Source: Falsiroseomonas tokyonensis
GTDB taxonomy: Bacteria > Pseudomonadota > Alphaproteobacteria > Acetobacterales > Acetobacteraceae
DNA: 64,000 bases
NCBI RefSeq assembly: GCF_019024325.1
Contig: NZ_JAFNJS010000004.1
Location: 496,001 to 560,000 of the forward strand
Direction of reading: 5' to 3'
Each line of letters begins with the position of its first letter. Within the stretch, counting starts at the first letter, position 1. The notes under the pieces are model-generated. The model worked only from the letters and a program-made list of their open reading frames with translations. It did not search any database and was not told where the DNA came from. The translations under genes were made by a program, and so were the position numbers. Of this stretch, positions 8,280 to 16,818 are shown one piece after another.

Positions 8280-9337
8280 TCCGCGAGCTTTGGCGCGCCG
8301 CCGCGATCCTGCCGCGGCGACCGGCCGAAGCGGGCGCCATAGGCGCGGGAGAAATGCGCGGCGCTAACGAAGCCGCAGGCCATCGCCACCTCCAGCACCG
8401 AAAGCGCCGTCTGCTGCAGCAGGCGGCGCGCATGGTCCAGCCGCAGGCCCAGGTAGTGCGCGCCGATGGTGCGGCCCAGATGGCTGCGGAACAGCCGTTC
8501 CAGCTGCCGGACGGAGATGCCGGCCTGCTCCGCCAGGACCTCGCGCGAGAGCGGCGTCTCAATGGCGCGTTCCATCTGCGCCAGCGCCGCCAGCAGGTTG
8601 GGATGGCCGATGTCGTAGCGTTCCCGCAGGCTCATCCTTTGCGGTTCGTCGCCGGCGCGCGGGCGGGTATGCAGGAACCATTCGGCCACGGCGCGCGCCA
8701 GCGGGCGGCCATGCGCGGCCTCGATCAGTGCCACCATCATGTCCAGCGCCGCGGTGCCGCCGGAGGAGGTGCAGCGGTCGCGATCCACCTCGAACAGCGA
8801 GCGGGTCAGGGTCAGGTTGGGGAAGCGCTCGGCCATCGCCGGGATGTATTCCCAATGCGCCGTGCAGCGGTGCCCGGCCAGCAGCCCGGCCCGCGCCAGG
8901 ATATAGGGTCCGCCCGAAACGCCGCCGATGCGGATGCCGCGCGCCGCTTCCGCCCGCAGCCAGGCCAGCGTCGCCGGATCCTCGAATTCAGCCGGATTGC
9001 CGCCGGCGCAGACGAAAAGCGCATCGACCTGCGCCGGCGCGCCGGTGCCCTGGTCCGCCACGATCGACACGCCGTTGGAGGCGCGCACCGGCTTGCCGTC
9101 CGGCGAGATATGAATCCACTGGTACAATATCACGCCCGCCAGGTCATTGGCGGCGCGGAAAGGCTCCACGGCGCAGGCATAGGCCAGCATCGCGAAGTCC
9201 GGCACCAGGACGAAGCCGATGCGTTGCGGCGCCGCCTCCAGCCGCGCGGCCCCGATCGCCAGACCGTCGCGCCGGATCGGCCCGCGGGGGTCAGGCGGTC
9301 CGGAGGTCGGGAAGCGCGTGGTCGGCGAGGTTGTCAT
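8270..9337 (-). CDS. GlxA family transcriptional regulator (DJ-1/PfpI plus AraC domains)
   Basis: A 355-residue protein from the ATG at 9337. Residues about 35-200 form a DJ-1/PfpI-like domain (IGFVLVPDFAMLAY start, FVCAGG, a GGVSGGPYILARAG region where the nucleophile-elbow Cys is replaced by Ser), and the last 100 residues are an AraC-type double helix-turn-helix (LAEQAGISVRQLERLF, then VAMACGFVSAAHFSRAY). GlxA proteins are cytosolic regulators that often control amino acid or amine catabolism. It converges on the heterocycle operon and is divergent from the transglutaminase gene, so either could be its target. A longer N-terminus starting near 9430 is possible but unusually proline/arginine rich. 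Confidence 0.85.
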   Translation of the reverse strand: MTTSPTTRFPTSGPPDPRGPIRRDGLAIGAARLEAAPQRIGFVLVPDFAMLAYACAVEPFRAANDLAGVILYQWIHISPDGKPVRASNGVSIVADQGTGAPAQVDALFVCAGGNPAEFEDPATLAWLRAEAARGIRIGGVSGGPYILARAGLLAGHRCTAHWEYIPAMAERFPNLTLTRSLFEVDRDRCTSSGGTAALDMMVALIEAAHGRPLARAVAEWFLHTRPRAGDEPQRMSLRERYDIGHPNLLAALAQMERAIETPLSREVLAEQAGISVRQLERLFRSHLGRTIGAHYLGLRLDHARRLLQQTALSVLEVAMACGFVSAAHFSRAYGARFGRSPRQDRGGAPKLADQR

Positions 9338-9403
9338 CGGGACACGCGATGGTGGCGCCAGGACCTTTCGCTGTCCACCGGCGGCTGCGCGGCCTATGCC
9401 AGG

Positions 9404-9419
9404 GAACCAAGCCTGGTTC
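9404..9419. promoter_or_regulatory. Inverted repeat in divergent intergenic region
   Basis: GAACCA-AGCC-TGGTTC is a perfect 6-base inverted repeat with a 4-base spacer. It lies in the 152-base gap between the divergent GlxA-type regulator (start 9337) and the transglutaminase-like gene (start 9490), roughly 70 bases from each start. This is where a self-regulating operator would be expected. I see no strong promoter hexamers around it, so the call is tentative. Confidence 0.35.
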
Positions 9420-9489
9420 GTTCCGTTCACGTGATTGCGTTGCCAAGGGCCGGGCCTTCCCGGCTCATCCCGTCCCCGAGGAGTTCGCC

Positions 9490-10299
9490 ATGCGCATCAG
9501 CGCCGGCTGCCAGATCACCTACGACTGCCCGCAGCCGACCCCGATGCTGCTGATGATCAGCCCGCATCCCTCTCGTACCCCGGACCTGATCGGCCCGCAC
9601 CAGGTCACGTTCGACCCGCCCATCCCCGCGCACCACTACCGGGACGGCTTCGGCAATACCTGCACGCGCATCGTCGCCCCGCCCGGCCGGCTGGTCATCG
9701 GCACGAAGCTGCTGGTGCAGGATAGCGGCCGCCCGGACCCGCTGCTGCCCTATGCGCGCCAGCACAAGGTGGAGGACCTGCCGGACGAGGCGCTGGTCTA
9801 CCTGCTGGGCAGCCGCTACTGCGACACGGACAAGCTGGCCGATTTCGCCTGGGCGCAGTTCGGCCAGGGGCCGGAAGGCTGGGCGCGGGTGCAGGCCATC
9901 TGCGACTATGCACACAACCACATCACCTTCGACTATCAGCGGGCCAGCGCGACCCGCAGCGCGCATGATGCGCATCGCGAACAGGTCGGCGTCTGCCGGG
10001 ATTTCGCGCATCTGGCCGTCACGCTGTGCCGCTGCGTCAATATCCCGGCGCGCTACTGCACCGGCTATCTGGGCGATATCGGCATGCCGCCGCCCTATGG
10101 GCCGATGGATTTCGCCGCCTGGTTCGAGGTGTATCTCGACGGCGCCTGGCACACCTTCGACGCGCGCAACAACACGCCGCGCATCGGCCGCATCCTTATG
10201 GCGCGCGGGCGGGATGCGACGGATGTCGCCATCACCACCACCTTCGGGCCCTGCACCCTCTCCGGCTTCCAGGTCTTTACGGACGAGGCGCCGGCTTGA
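9490..10299 (+). CDS. Transglutaminase-like cysteine protease family protein
   Basis: A 269-residue cytosolic protein with an N-terminal transglutaminase-associated beta domain and a transglutaminase core. The nucleophile is C169 in GVCRDFAH and the third triad residue is probably D224 in TFDAR. The position where most relatives of the fold have the catalytic His (H-A-W) reads A209-A-W, so the triad looks incomplete; I cannot tell whether this is normal for its subfamily. Relatives act as proteases or amidases on peptides. The stop overlaps a TTG start of an N-formylglutamate amidohydrolase gene, which suggests co-translation and a joint role in amide hydrolysis. A long upstream extension of the frame is rejected as shadow of the divergent gene. 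Confidence 0.85.
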   Translation: MRISAGCQITYDCPQPTPMLLMISPHPSRTPDLIGPHQVTFDPPIPAHHYRDGFGNTCTRIVAPPGRLVIGTKLLVQDSGRPDPLLPYARQHKVEDLPDEALVYLLGSRYCDTDKLADFAWAQFGQGPEGWARVQAICDYAHNHITFDYQRASATRSAHDAHREQVGVCRDFAHLAVTLCRCVNIPARYCTGYLGDIGMPPPYGPMDFAAWFEVYLDGAWHTFDARNNTPRIGRILMARGRDATDVAITTTFGPCTLSGFQVFTDEAPA

Positions 10300-11021
10300 G
10301 CGACCCGCCGGCCGTCACCGCGGTGAACGCGGCCGGCGCCTCGCCGCTGGTGCTGGTCTGCGAACACGCCAGCAACCACATTCCGGCACGCCACGCCGCG
10401 CTGGGCCTGCCGCCCGCGGAATTGCAGCGCCACATCGCCTGGGACATCGGCGCGGCGGCGCTGGCGCGGCGGCTGTCCGCGCTGCTGGATGCGCCGCTGT
10501 TCCTCTCGGGCTATTCCCGCCTGCTGATCTACTGCAACCGCCCGCTGGGCGTGCCCAGCAGCATCCCGCTGCGCAGCGAGACGACGGATATCCCGGGCAA
10601 TCACGACCTGACGCCGGCCGAGGTGGCGCAGCGGCAGGACGAATATTTCTGGCCCTTCCAGGACCGCATCTCGCGCTTCCTGGATGCGCGGCCGACCCGC
10701 TTCCTGCTCGGCGTGCACAGCTTCACCCCGGTCTTCCAGGGCGTGCCGCGCCCGTGGCAGGCCGGGTTACTGTATGGCGAGGCCACCGGCTTCGGCGCCG
10801 CGCTGATCGCCGCGCTGCGCGAGGACCCGGCCCTGACGGTGGGCGACAACGAGCCCTACCGGATCGATCTGGCGGAGGACTACACGGTGCCGGTGCATGG
10901 CGATGCCCGGGACATCCCGGCCGCGTTGATCGAGGTGCGGCAGGACCTGCTGGCCGATGATCCCGGGATCGAGGCCTGGGCCCAGCGCCTGGCGGGGGTG
11001 CTTTCCACCGCCATCGCCTGA
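10296..11021 (+). CDS. N-formylglutamate amidohydrolase family protein
   Basis: A 241-residue PF05013 protein. Family signatures are LVLVCEHASNHIP near the N-terminus (metal-binding E-H region), AWDIGAAALARRL, YSRLLIYCNRP and LGVHSFTP. HutG-type enzymes release formate from N-formylglutamate in histidine breakdown, but this subfamily, found away from hut genes, probably cleaves other N-acyl amino acids. I choose TTG at 10296, giving a 4-base overlap (TTGA) with the transglutaminase stop; it is the only start that keeps the conserved N-terminus without a long unrelated extension. Confidence 0.88.
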   Translation: MSDPPAVTAVNAAGASPLVLVCEHASNHIPARHAALGLPPAELQRHIAWDIGAAALARRLSALLDAPLFLSGYSRLLIYCNRPLGVPSSIPLRSETTDIPGNHDLTPAEVAQRQDEYFWPFQDRISRFLDARPTRFLLGVHSFTPVFQGVPRPWQAGLLYGEATGFGAALIAALREDPALTVGDNEPYRIDLAEDYTVPVHGDARDIPAALIEVRQDLLADDPGIEAWAQRLAGVLSTAIA

Positions 11022-11035
11022 GCCCACCCATGCGG

Positions 11036-11079
11036 AAGCCTGGCAGCCGCCCCTTCCCGGCCGCATGGCTGCCAGGCTT
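11036..11079. repeat. 13-base perfect inverted repeat (hairpin)
   Basis: AAGCCTGGCAGCC at 11036-11048 is followed after 18 bases by its exact reverse complement at 11067-11079. It begins 15 bases after the amidohydrolase stop and ends 54 bases before the broken marR start. It could be a terminator without a T-run for the upstream pair, or the leftover operator of the marR/exporter unit. Confidence 0.5.
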
Positions 11080-11132
11080 GGGGATATCGTAAGCGCGCTT
11101 GCCCTCATCATCCTCTATTGCCTGGGGATGAC

Positions 11133-11533
11133 ATGGAAGCGCCCGACCGCAATCTCGGCTTCCTGCTGCACGACACCGCCCGGATGCTGCGCAAGGGCTT
11201 CGAGCAGAATGCGCGGCATCTCGGCCTGACCCGCGCCCAGTGGCAGGTGATGGCCACGCTCGCCCGCAACGAAGGGCTGTACCAGGGCGCGCTGGCGGAG
11301 CTGTTGGAGCTCGAGCCGATCACCCTGGTCCGCATCCTGGACCGGTTGCAGGCCAATGGGCTGATCGAGCGCCGCCTTAACCCAACGACCGCCGCCTGCG
11401 CGTGCTGCATCTGACGGAAACGGCGCACCCCAAGCTGATGATGTTCGTGGCCCTGGCCGCCGTGCCGATGCTGCTGTTGTTGCGGCGCGCCCGGCCGAAG
11501 CCGGGCGCCGCCGCGGAAGCCATTATCGACTAG
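11133..11533 (+). pseudogene. Broken MarR regulator fused to the tail of an exporter
   Basis: From the ATG at 11133 an intact MarR N-terminus reads for about 80 codons (NLGFLLHDTARMLRKGF, LTRAQWQVMATLA, VRILDRLQANGLIERR). It then loses frame in the wing: the expected NDRRLRVLHLTE continues one frame over from base 11384, as after a single-base deletion, and the original frame stops at 11414. In the second frame the sequence changes right after HLTETA to KLMMFVALAAVPMLLLLRR plus a charged tail, which looks like the last transmembrane helix and C-terminus of a DHA2/EmrB drug exporter, ending at TAG 11533. MarR genes often precede emrA-emrB, so an internal deletion has probably joined the first and last genes of such an operon. 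Non-functional. Confidence 0.7.
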
Positions 11534-13242
11534 GCGCGGACCAGCCTGCCGGGACGCGCGCCCGTCTCCTGCCCGCGCTCCATGATCGGCTGGCCGGAGA
11601 CCAGGGTCATGTCGTAACCCTCCACGCGCTGCACCAGGCGGCGGCCGCCGGCGGGCAGGTCGTAGATCATCTCCGGGTGGTGCAGGCGCAGCGCCTCGAA
11701 GTCGATGACGTTCACATCCGCCTTCTTGCCCACCTGCAGCCGGCCGCGATCGGTCATGCCGAAGAAATCCGCCGTCTCGCTGGTCTGCCGCTTCACCGCG
11801 AATTCCAGCGGCACGCGGTCGCCGCGCGCGCGGTCGCGCACCCAATGCGTCAGCATGAAGCTGGGCATGGAGGCATCGCAGATGACGCCGCAATGCGCGC
11901 CGCCATCCGAAAGCCCGTTCACCGTATGCGGGCGCAGCATCATGTCATGCACGACCGACAGATCGCCGCCGACATAGTTCACCACGGGGAAGTACAGCAT
12001 CCGCCCGCCATCATCCGCCGTCAGGTAGTCATAGCAGAAGGCGGCCGGGTCCTGCCCGGCCTTGGCGGCCAGGGCGGCGATGGAACGCTCCGGCGGCGGC
12101 TCGTAATCCGGCGGATCGCCGAGGGCGAACATATTGTCCCAGCGCGTCGCGATCTGACGCGACAGCGGCGGCACCACATGCAGCAGCCGCTCCGAGGCTT
12201 CCTCCGCCAGGATCTTTGCCCGGGTTGCCGGCTCCCGGAGCTTTGCCAGCTGTTCCTTCGGCGGCAGCGCGGCCAGTTCGTGAAAGCCTTCGCGCAGGGC
12301 AAAGGGATTCAGCGAGGTGGTCAGGCCGAGGATCAGGCCCACGGGGCGGCAGGCCACCTGCGCGGACAGCGGCAGGCCATCGGCGCGCGCCGCATCCACA
12401 TTGCTCATCAGCCGGCGCCAGCGCTGCGGGTCGTAGTTGCGGTCCGTCAGCAGGAACCACACGGGACGGCCCGAAATCGTCGAAAGCTCCCGCATCCAGC
12501 GGAAGTCGGCGGCCTCGTCCTCGAAGTCGGACAGCATGCCAAAGGTGCCGCGGCCGGCGCGGCCCATGGCGCGGCCGATGGCCAGCAGTTCCTTCTCCTC
12601 CGCATAGCGGCCGGGCACCAGGTCGCCCGTCGGCGTCTTGTGCTGGTCGGTGCGGGAGGTGGTGAAGCCGAAGGCGCCGGCGCGGAGCGCATGCTCCGTC
12701 AGTGTCGCCATCTCCTCCATATCCTCGGCCGTGGCGGCCTGGCGGTTCAGCCCGCGCTCGCCCATCACATAGACGCGCAGCGGGTGATGCGCGATCTGCG
12801 CGCCAATATCGATGGTGCGCGGCATGCTGCCCAGCACGTCGAGATATTCGGGGAAGCTCTCCCAGTTCCACTTCAGCCCCTCGGTCAGGGTGATGCCGGG
12901 AATATCCTCCACCCCTTCCATCAAATCGATCAGGGCCTTGTGGTCGCGCTTGCGCACCGGGGCGAAGCCCACGCCGCAATTGCCGAAAAGCACGGTGGTG
13001 GCGCCGTGCCAGACGGAAGGCGCCAGCACCGGGTCCCAGGTGGCCTGGCCGTCGTAATGCGTGTGCACATCGACCCAGCCCGGCGTCACCAGACGGCCTT
13101 CCGCCGGCACGTCCCGCTTCGCCGGCCCCGCCTTGCCGCCCACCTGGGTGATGCGGTCGCCATCGATCGCCACGTCGCCGGTGAAGGCGGGCTGGCCGGT
13201 GCCGTCCACGATGGTGCCGCCCCGGATGACCAAATCGTGCAT
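11530..13242 (-). CDS. N-acyl-D-amino acid deacylase-type amidohydrolase
   Basis: A 570-residue amidohydrolase of the D-aminoacylase (COG3653) group. It begins MHDLVIRGGTIVDGTG, has the metal motif HTHYDGQ near residue 65, a GNCGVGFAP segment, and SDGGAHCG near residue 430. These zinc enzymes remove acyl groups from N-acyl-D-amino acids or act on related N-carbamoyl/hydantoin compounds. I start at the ATG at 13242, preceded by a GAGGGGG ribosome site; an upstream extension is arginine/proline rich and unlikely. It is divergent from a peptide-type ABC importer with 110 bases between them, which may bring in its substrate. The stop overlaps the last codon of the marR relic. Confidence 0.88.
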   Translation of the reverse strand: MHDLVIRGGTIVDGTGQPAFTGDVAIDGDRITQVGGKAGPAKRDVPAEGRLVTPGWVDVHTHYDGQATWDPVLAPSVWHGATTVLFGNCGVGFAPVRKRDHKALIDLMEGVEDIPGITLTEGLKWNWESFPEYLDVLGSMPRTIDIGAQIAHHPLRVYVMGERGLNRQAATAEDMEEMATLTEHALRAGAFGFTTSRTDQHKTPTGDLVPGRYAEEKELLAIGRAMGRAGRGTFGMLSDFEDEAADFRWMRELSTISGRPVWFLLTDRNYDPQRWRRLMSNVDAARADGLPLSAQVACRPVGLILGLTTSLNPFALREGFHELAALPPKEQLAKLREPATRAKILAEEASERLLHVVPPLSRQIATRWDNMFALGDPPDYEPPPERSIAALAAKAGQDPAAFCYDYLTADDGGRMLYFPVVNYVGGDLSVVHDMMLRPHTVNGLSDGGAHCGVICDASMPSFMLTHWVRDRARGDRVPLEFAVKRQTSETADFFGMTDRGRLQVGKKADVNVIDFEALRLHHPEMIYDLPAGGRRLVQRVEGYDMTLVSGQPIMERGQETGARPGRLVRA

Positions 13243-13292
13243 GCGAACCCCCTCAACCTGGCGTGCCCCGGAAGAGCACTTGCATCCCAGTC

Positions 13293-13321
13293 TTGAAATC
13301 TCTGCCGGAAGCGGTGTCAAT
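13293..13321 (+). promoter_or_regulatory. Possible sigma-70 promoter for the peptide ABC operon
   Basis: TTGAAA (5 of 6 to consensus) at 13293-13298 and GTCAAT (3 of 6) at 13316-13321, 17 bases apart, lie 32 bases before the receptor start. The -10 half is weak, so this is a candidate only. Confidence 0.3.
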
Positions 13322-13352
13322 GTGCGCGGGGCGAACGAGGGACCATTTTTCC

Positions 13353-14936
13353 ATGAGCATCGAACGGCGCGACCTTCTGCTGGGCACCGCGGCACTCGCG
13401 GCCGGATCATCGCTCGGCGCACCCGCCGTGCTGGCGCAGCGCGGCGGCCGCACCCTGCTGCTGGCCGCCCCCGGCGCACCGGAGGGCTTCGACGGCGATG
13501 CGCTGCGGCCCGGCACGCAGGAGACGGTGGTGCAGGTCTATGAGGGCCTGACCCGCTACGGCCGCACGGAGCGCGACGGCCGCCCCTACCTCAACCCCGA
13601 CGTCATCGAGGGCCATCTGGCGGAAAGCTGGACCAATTCGCCGGACGGCAAGAGCTGGGTCTTCAAGCTGCGGCAAGGCGTGAAAAGCTTCTACGGCAAC
13701 GAGCTGACGGCCACGGATGTGGAGTGGAGCTGGGCCAAATCCTTCGCGCAGCGCCGCACCGGCAATTTCATCGCCAGCGTCTCCAACGTCACCGCCGTGA
13801 AGGCGAAGTCGCGCTACGAGGTGGAGTTCACCCTCTCCGCCCCCAGCCTGATCCTGCTCTCCGCGCTGACGCTCTATGTGCCCGGCATCTACGACAGCAC
13901 CGAGGTGAAGAAGCACGCCACCGCCGAGGACCCCTGGGGGCTAAAGTGGATGGAGACCAATACGGCGGGCTTCGGCGCCTATCACCTCGAATCGGTGCGT
14001 TCGGGCGAGCAGGCGGTCTTCGTCGCCAATCCGAGCTATTTCCGCGAACAGCCGCATTTCAACCGGGTGATCTTCCGCGCCGTGCCCTCCGCGGCGTCCC
14101 GCATCACCCTGCTGCGCAGCGGCCAGGTGCAGTGGATCCACAGGCCGCTGCTGCAGCAGGTGGCGGAGCTGCGCGCCGATCGCCGCGTGAAGACGCAGGA
14201 CAGCTTCGGCCGCACCATCTCCTCGCTGCGCATGAACCTGCGCTTCCCGCCCTTCGACAACAAGCTGGTGCGGCAGGCCTTCAACTATGCGGTGGACAAG
14301 CAGGCGCTGATCCAGGGCGTGTTCTTCGGCCTGGCCGAGCAGGCACGCTCCATCATCCCGCCCATCGTCGCCAGCTACGACCCCAGCGCCTTCAAATACG
14401 ACCACAACCCGGACCGGGCGAAGGCGCTGCTGGCGCAGGCGAATTTCGACTTCAACCAGGATGTAGAGATCCTCTACAGCCAGATCTTCAACTGGGAGGA
14501 GGCGCTGTCCATCCAGGTGGCCTCGCAGCTGCAATCCATCGGCGTGAAGGCGCGCGCCGTGCGGATCAGCGACAGCGACATGCGCGCACGCGGCGCCCCG
14601 GCGCGGCAGGACATGCCCTTCTTCGCCTTCGAGGACGGGCCCATCGTGCTGGACCCGGTCTATACCACCTACCTGCTGGCGCATTCCCAGGGCGTGTCCA
14701 ACCGCGCCCGCTTCGCCGATCCGCGCATGGACGCCTTGATCGACGAGGCGCGCACCAGCCTCGACGTGCCGCGGCGGAACGAGCTGATGCGCCAGGCCCA
14801 GGCGCTGTGGATGGAGGAGGCGCCCTGGATCGCCACCGTCTACCCGAGCGTCTGGGAGGCGATGGCGCCCAATATCTCTGGCTGGTGCCCGCATCCGGAC
14901 GATCATGAACGCTGGTACGACCTGAAGGTGGGCTGA
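13353..14936 (+). CDS. Peptide/nickel-type ABC transporter substrate-binding protein
   Basis: A 527-residue SBP_bac_5 family receptor. It opens with a Tat-like signal (ERRDLLLGTAALAAG, cleavage probably after AVLAQ). The mature part shows the family pattern of LAESWTNSPDGKSWVFKLRQGVK and, later, RQAFNYAVDK. It should bind a peptide or similar oligomer in the periplasm and deliver it to the two permeases that follow. I prefer the ATG at 13353 because it places the signal peptide at the N-terminus. The stop overlaps the next start (TGATG). Its divergence from a D-aminoacylase-like gene suggests D-amino-acid-containing cargo; this is inference. Confidence 0.9.
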   Translation: MSIERRDLLLGTAALAAGSSLGAPAVLAQRGGRTLLLAAPGAPEGFDGDALRPGTQETVVQVYEGLTRYGRTERDGRPYLNPDVIEGHLAESWTNSPDGKSWVFKLRQGVKSFYGNELTATDVEWSWAKSFAQRRTGNFIASVSNVTAVKAKSRYEVEFTLSAPSLILLSALTLYVPGIYDSTEVKKHATAEDPWGLKWMETNTAGFGAYHLESVRSGEQAVFVANPSYFREQPHFNRVIFRAVPSAASRITLLRSGQVQWIHRPLLQQVAELRADRRVKTQDSFGRTISSLRMNLRFPPFDNKLVRQAFNYAVDKQALIQGVFFGLAEQARSIIPPIVASYDPSAFKYDHNPDRAKALLAQANFDFNQDVEILYSQIFNWEEALSIQVASQLQSIGVKARAVRISDSDMRARGAPARQDMPFFAFEDGPIVLDPVYTTYLLAHSQGVSNRARFADPRMDALIDEARTSLDVPRRNELMRQAQALWMEEAPWIATVYPSVWEAMAPNISGWCPHPDDHERWYDLKVG

Positions 14937-15946
14937 TGTCCGGGCTGCTCGCCCGGCGCATCGCGCTGGTGGTGCCGCTGCTGGCAGTGATCCTGCTGTT
15001 CACCTTCCTGCTGGTGCGGCTCAGCGGCAGCGACCCGGTGGGGCTGCTCGCCGGCCCCACCGCGACGACGGAGGAAATCGCGCTGGTCCGCGCCTCGCTC
15101 GCGCTCGACCAGCCCATCTGGGTGCAGTTCGGCGTCTATTTCGGCAAGGTGCTGCAGGGCGATCTCGGCCAGAGCTGGCTGAGCAACCGCCCCGTGCTGG
15201 CCGAGATCCTGGACCGTGCGCCGGCGACGATCGAGCTGATGTTCTGGGGCGTGCTGATCGGCGCCGGCCTCGGCATTCCCGCCGGGCTGCGCGCCGCCTT
15301 CCGACCGGATGGCAGCTTCGACCAGGTCACGCGCTTCCTGTCCCTGCTGGGCTTTTCCGTGCCGACCTACTGGCTCGGCCTGATCATGCTGTTCGTCTTC
15401 TTCTACCTGCTCGGCTGGGCGCCGCCGGGGATGGGCCGCATCGACCTGTTCCTGACGCCACCGGATCGCATCACCGGCAGCTACCTGATCGATGGGCTGC
15501 TGGCCGCGGATTGGGAGGCGGCGGGCTCCGCCTTCAGCCAGCTGGTGCTGCCGGTGCTGTGTGTCGCCATCATCTCCGCCGCGCCGATCATCAAGCAGAC
15601 GCGGGCCATCGCGCTGGAGGTGCTGGCCTCCGACTATATCCGGTATGCCCGCGCCCAGGGCCTGCCGCATGGGCAGATCCGCGCCATGGCACTGCGCAAC
15701 AGCGCCACGCCGGTCGTCACCTTCATCGGCACAGAGATCACCGGCCTGGTCGGCACCACCTCGCTCATCGAATATGTCTTCGCCTGGGGCGGGCTTGGGC
15801 AATACGGCCTGTCCGCGATCATCGCCGGGGATTTCGCCGTGGTGCAGGGCTATGTGCTGGTGCTGGCGCTATTCTCCGTGCTCGTCTTCCTCGCGGTGGA
15901 TGTCTTCGTCATGCTGACCGAGCCGCGCGCGGGGGCGGCACCATGA
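14936..15946 (+). CDS. Peptide-type ABC transporter permease (DppB-like)
   Basis: A 336-residue inner-membrane permease of the DppB/OppB type. An N-terminal helix (IALVVPLLAVILLFTFLLV) is followed by the periplasmic loop and the usual core. The EAA loop reads ALEVLASDYIRYARAQGLP with the invariant G in the helical turn that docks to the ATPases. It pairs with the next permease as a heterodimer. Overlaps on both sides show one operon with the receptor, second permease and two ATPases. Confidence 0.92.
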   Translation: MSGLLARRIALVVPLLAVILLFTFLLVRLSGSDPVGLLAGPTATTEEIALVRASLALDQPIWVQFGVYFGKVLQGDLGQSWLSNRPVLAEILDRAPATIELMFWGVLIGAGLGIPAGLRAAFRPDGSFDQVTRFLSLLGFSVPTYWLGLIMLFVFFYLLGWAPPGMGRIDLFLTPPDRITGSYLIDGLLAADWEAAGSAFSQLVLPVLCVAIISAAPIIKQTRAIALEVLASDYIRYARAQGLPHGQIRAMALRNSATPVVTFIGTEITGLVGTTSLIEYVFAWGGLGQYGLSAIIAGDFAVVQGYVLVLALFSVLVFLAVDVFVMLTEPRAGAAP

Positions 15947-16818
15947 GCACGACCGTCGCCCCCACCCCGCGCTGGGCCCTGCGCATCGCGGGCATCACGC
16001 GGCGGAGCCCGACGCTGGCGATCGGCGCCACCATCCTGCTGGTGTTTGCGCTGGTCGCGATCCTGGCACCCTGGATCGCGCCCTTCGACCCGATCCAGGC
16101 GCAGCCGCGCAACGTGCTGGCGCCGCCGGGCGGGGCGCATCCCTTCGGTACGGATGGCAATGGGATGGATGTGCTGTCCCGCGTCATCGCCGGCGCCGGC
16201 TGGGCCTTTGGCATCGCCATCCCGGCCGTGCTGGTGGGGCTGCTCGCTGGCGTCCCGCTTGGCCTCTACACCGGCTATCGCGGCGGCTGGCCGGACGAGA
16301 TCATGATGCGCGGCTTCGATGCGCTGCGCGTCTTCCCCTCCATCATCCTGGCGCTGGCCGTGGTCGCTGCCGCCGGCCCCTCGCTGCTGAACGTGGTGCT
16401 GGTGATCGGCTTTCTCGACAGCCCGGTTTTTGCACGCGTAGTCCGAGCGGAAGTGATCGCGCTGCGCGGCTCCACCTTCGTGGAATCCGCCGTCGCCGCC
16501 GGCAATCCCACCTGGCGCATCCTCTTCGTGCATATCCTGCCCAATGCCATCCAGGGCGCCATGGCGCAGACCGCGGTGCGCGCGGCCTGGGCGGTGCGCA
16601 TCTCCGCGACGCTCGCCTTCCTTGGCGTCGGCATCCAGCCGCCCACGCCGGAATGGGGGGCGATGATCCGCCAGGGCGCGGAGTATCTCGTCACCGGCCA
16701 ATGGTGGGTCGGTGTCTTCCCGGGCATCGCGCTGATCCTGATGGTGCTGGGGCTGAACATGCTGGGCGATGGAATGCAGGACATGCTCGACCCGCGCCGG
16801 AAGGCGGCCACGCGGTGA
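15943..16818 (+). CDS. Peptide-type ABC transporter permease (DppC-like)
   Basis: A 291-residue DppC/OppC-type permease. The N-terminal cytosolic stretch is followed by the first helix (LAIGATILLVFALVAILAP) and the family motif HPFGTDGNGMDVLSRVI. The EAA loop region is EVIALRGSTFVESAVAAGNPTWRILF. The ATG at 15943 overlaps the upstream stop, giving a protein of standard length. It forms the membrane channel with the DppB-like subunit. Confidence 0.92.
   Translation: MSTTVAPTPRWALRIAGITRRSPTLAIGATILLVFALVAILAPWIAPFDPIQAQPRNVLAPPGGAHPFGTDGNGMDVLSRVIAGAGWAFGIAIPAVLVGLLAGVPLGLYTGYRGGWPDEIMMRGFDALRVFPSIILALAVVAAAGPSLLNVVLVIGFLDSPVFARVVRAEVIALRGSTFVESAVAAGNPTWRILFVHILPNAIQGAMAQTAVRAAWAVRISATLAFLGVGIQPPTPEWGAMIRQGAEYLVTGQWWVGVFPGIALILMVLGLNMLGDGMQDMLDPRRKAATR

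Noticed and set aside
8728-9489. In-frame upstream extension of the transglutaminase-like gene
   Set aside because: It covers the antisense of the GlxA-type regulator, is proline/arginine-rich and lacks any family match; the ATG at 9490 gives the conserved N-terminus.
13269-13284. Sigma-54-like TTGCA with GG ten bases before it, upstream of the peptide receptor gene
   Set aside because: The -12 half is good but the -24 half reads CCGGAAG rather than TGGCACG, so the match is too weak compared with the site at 46748.
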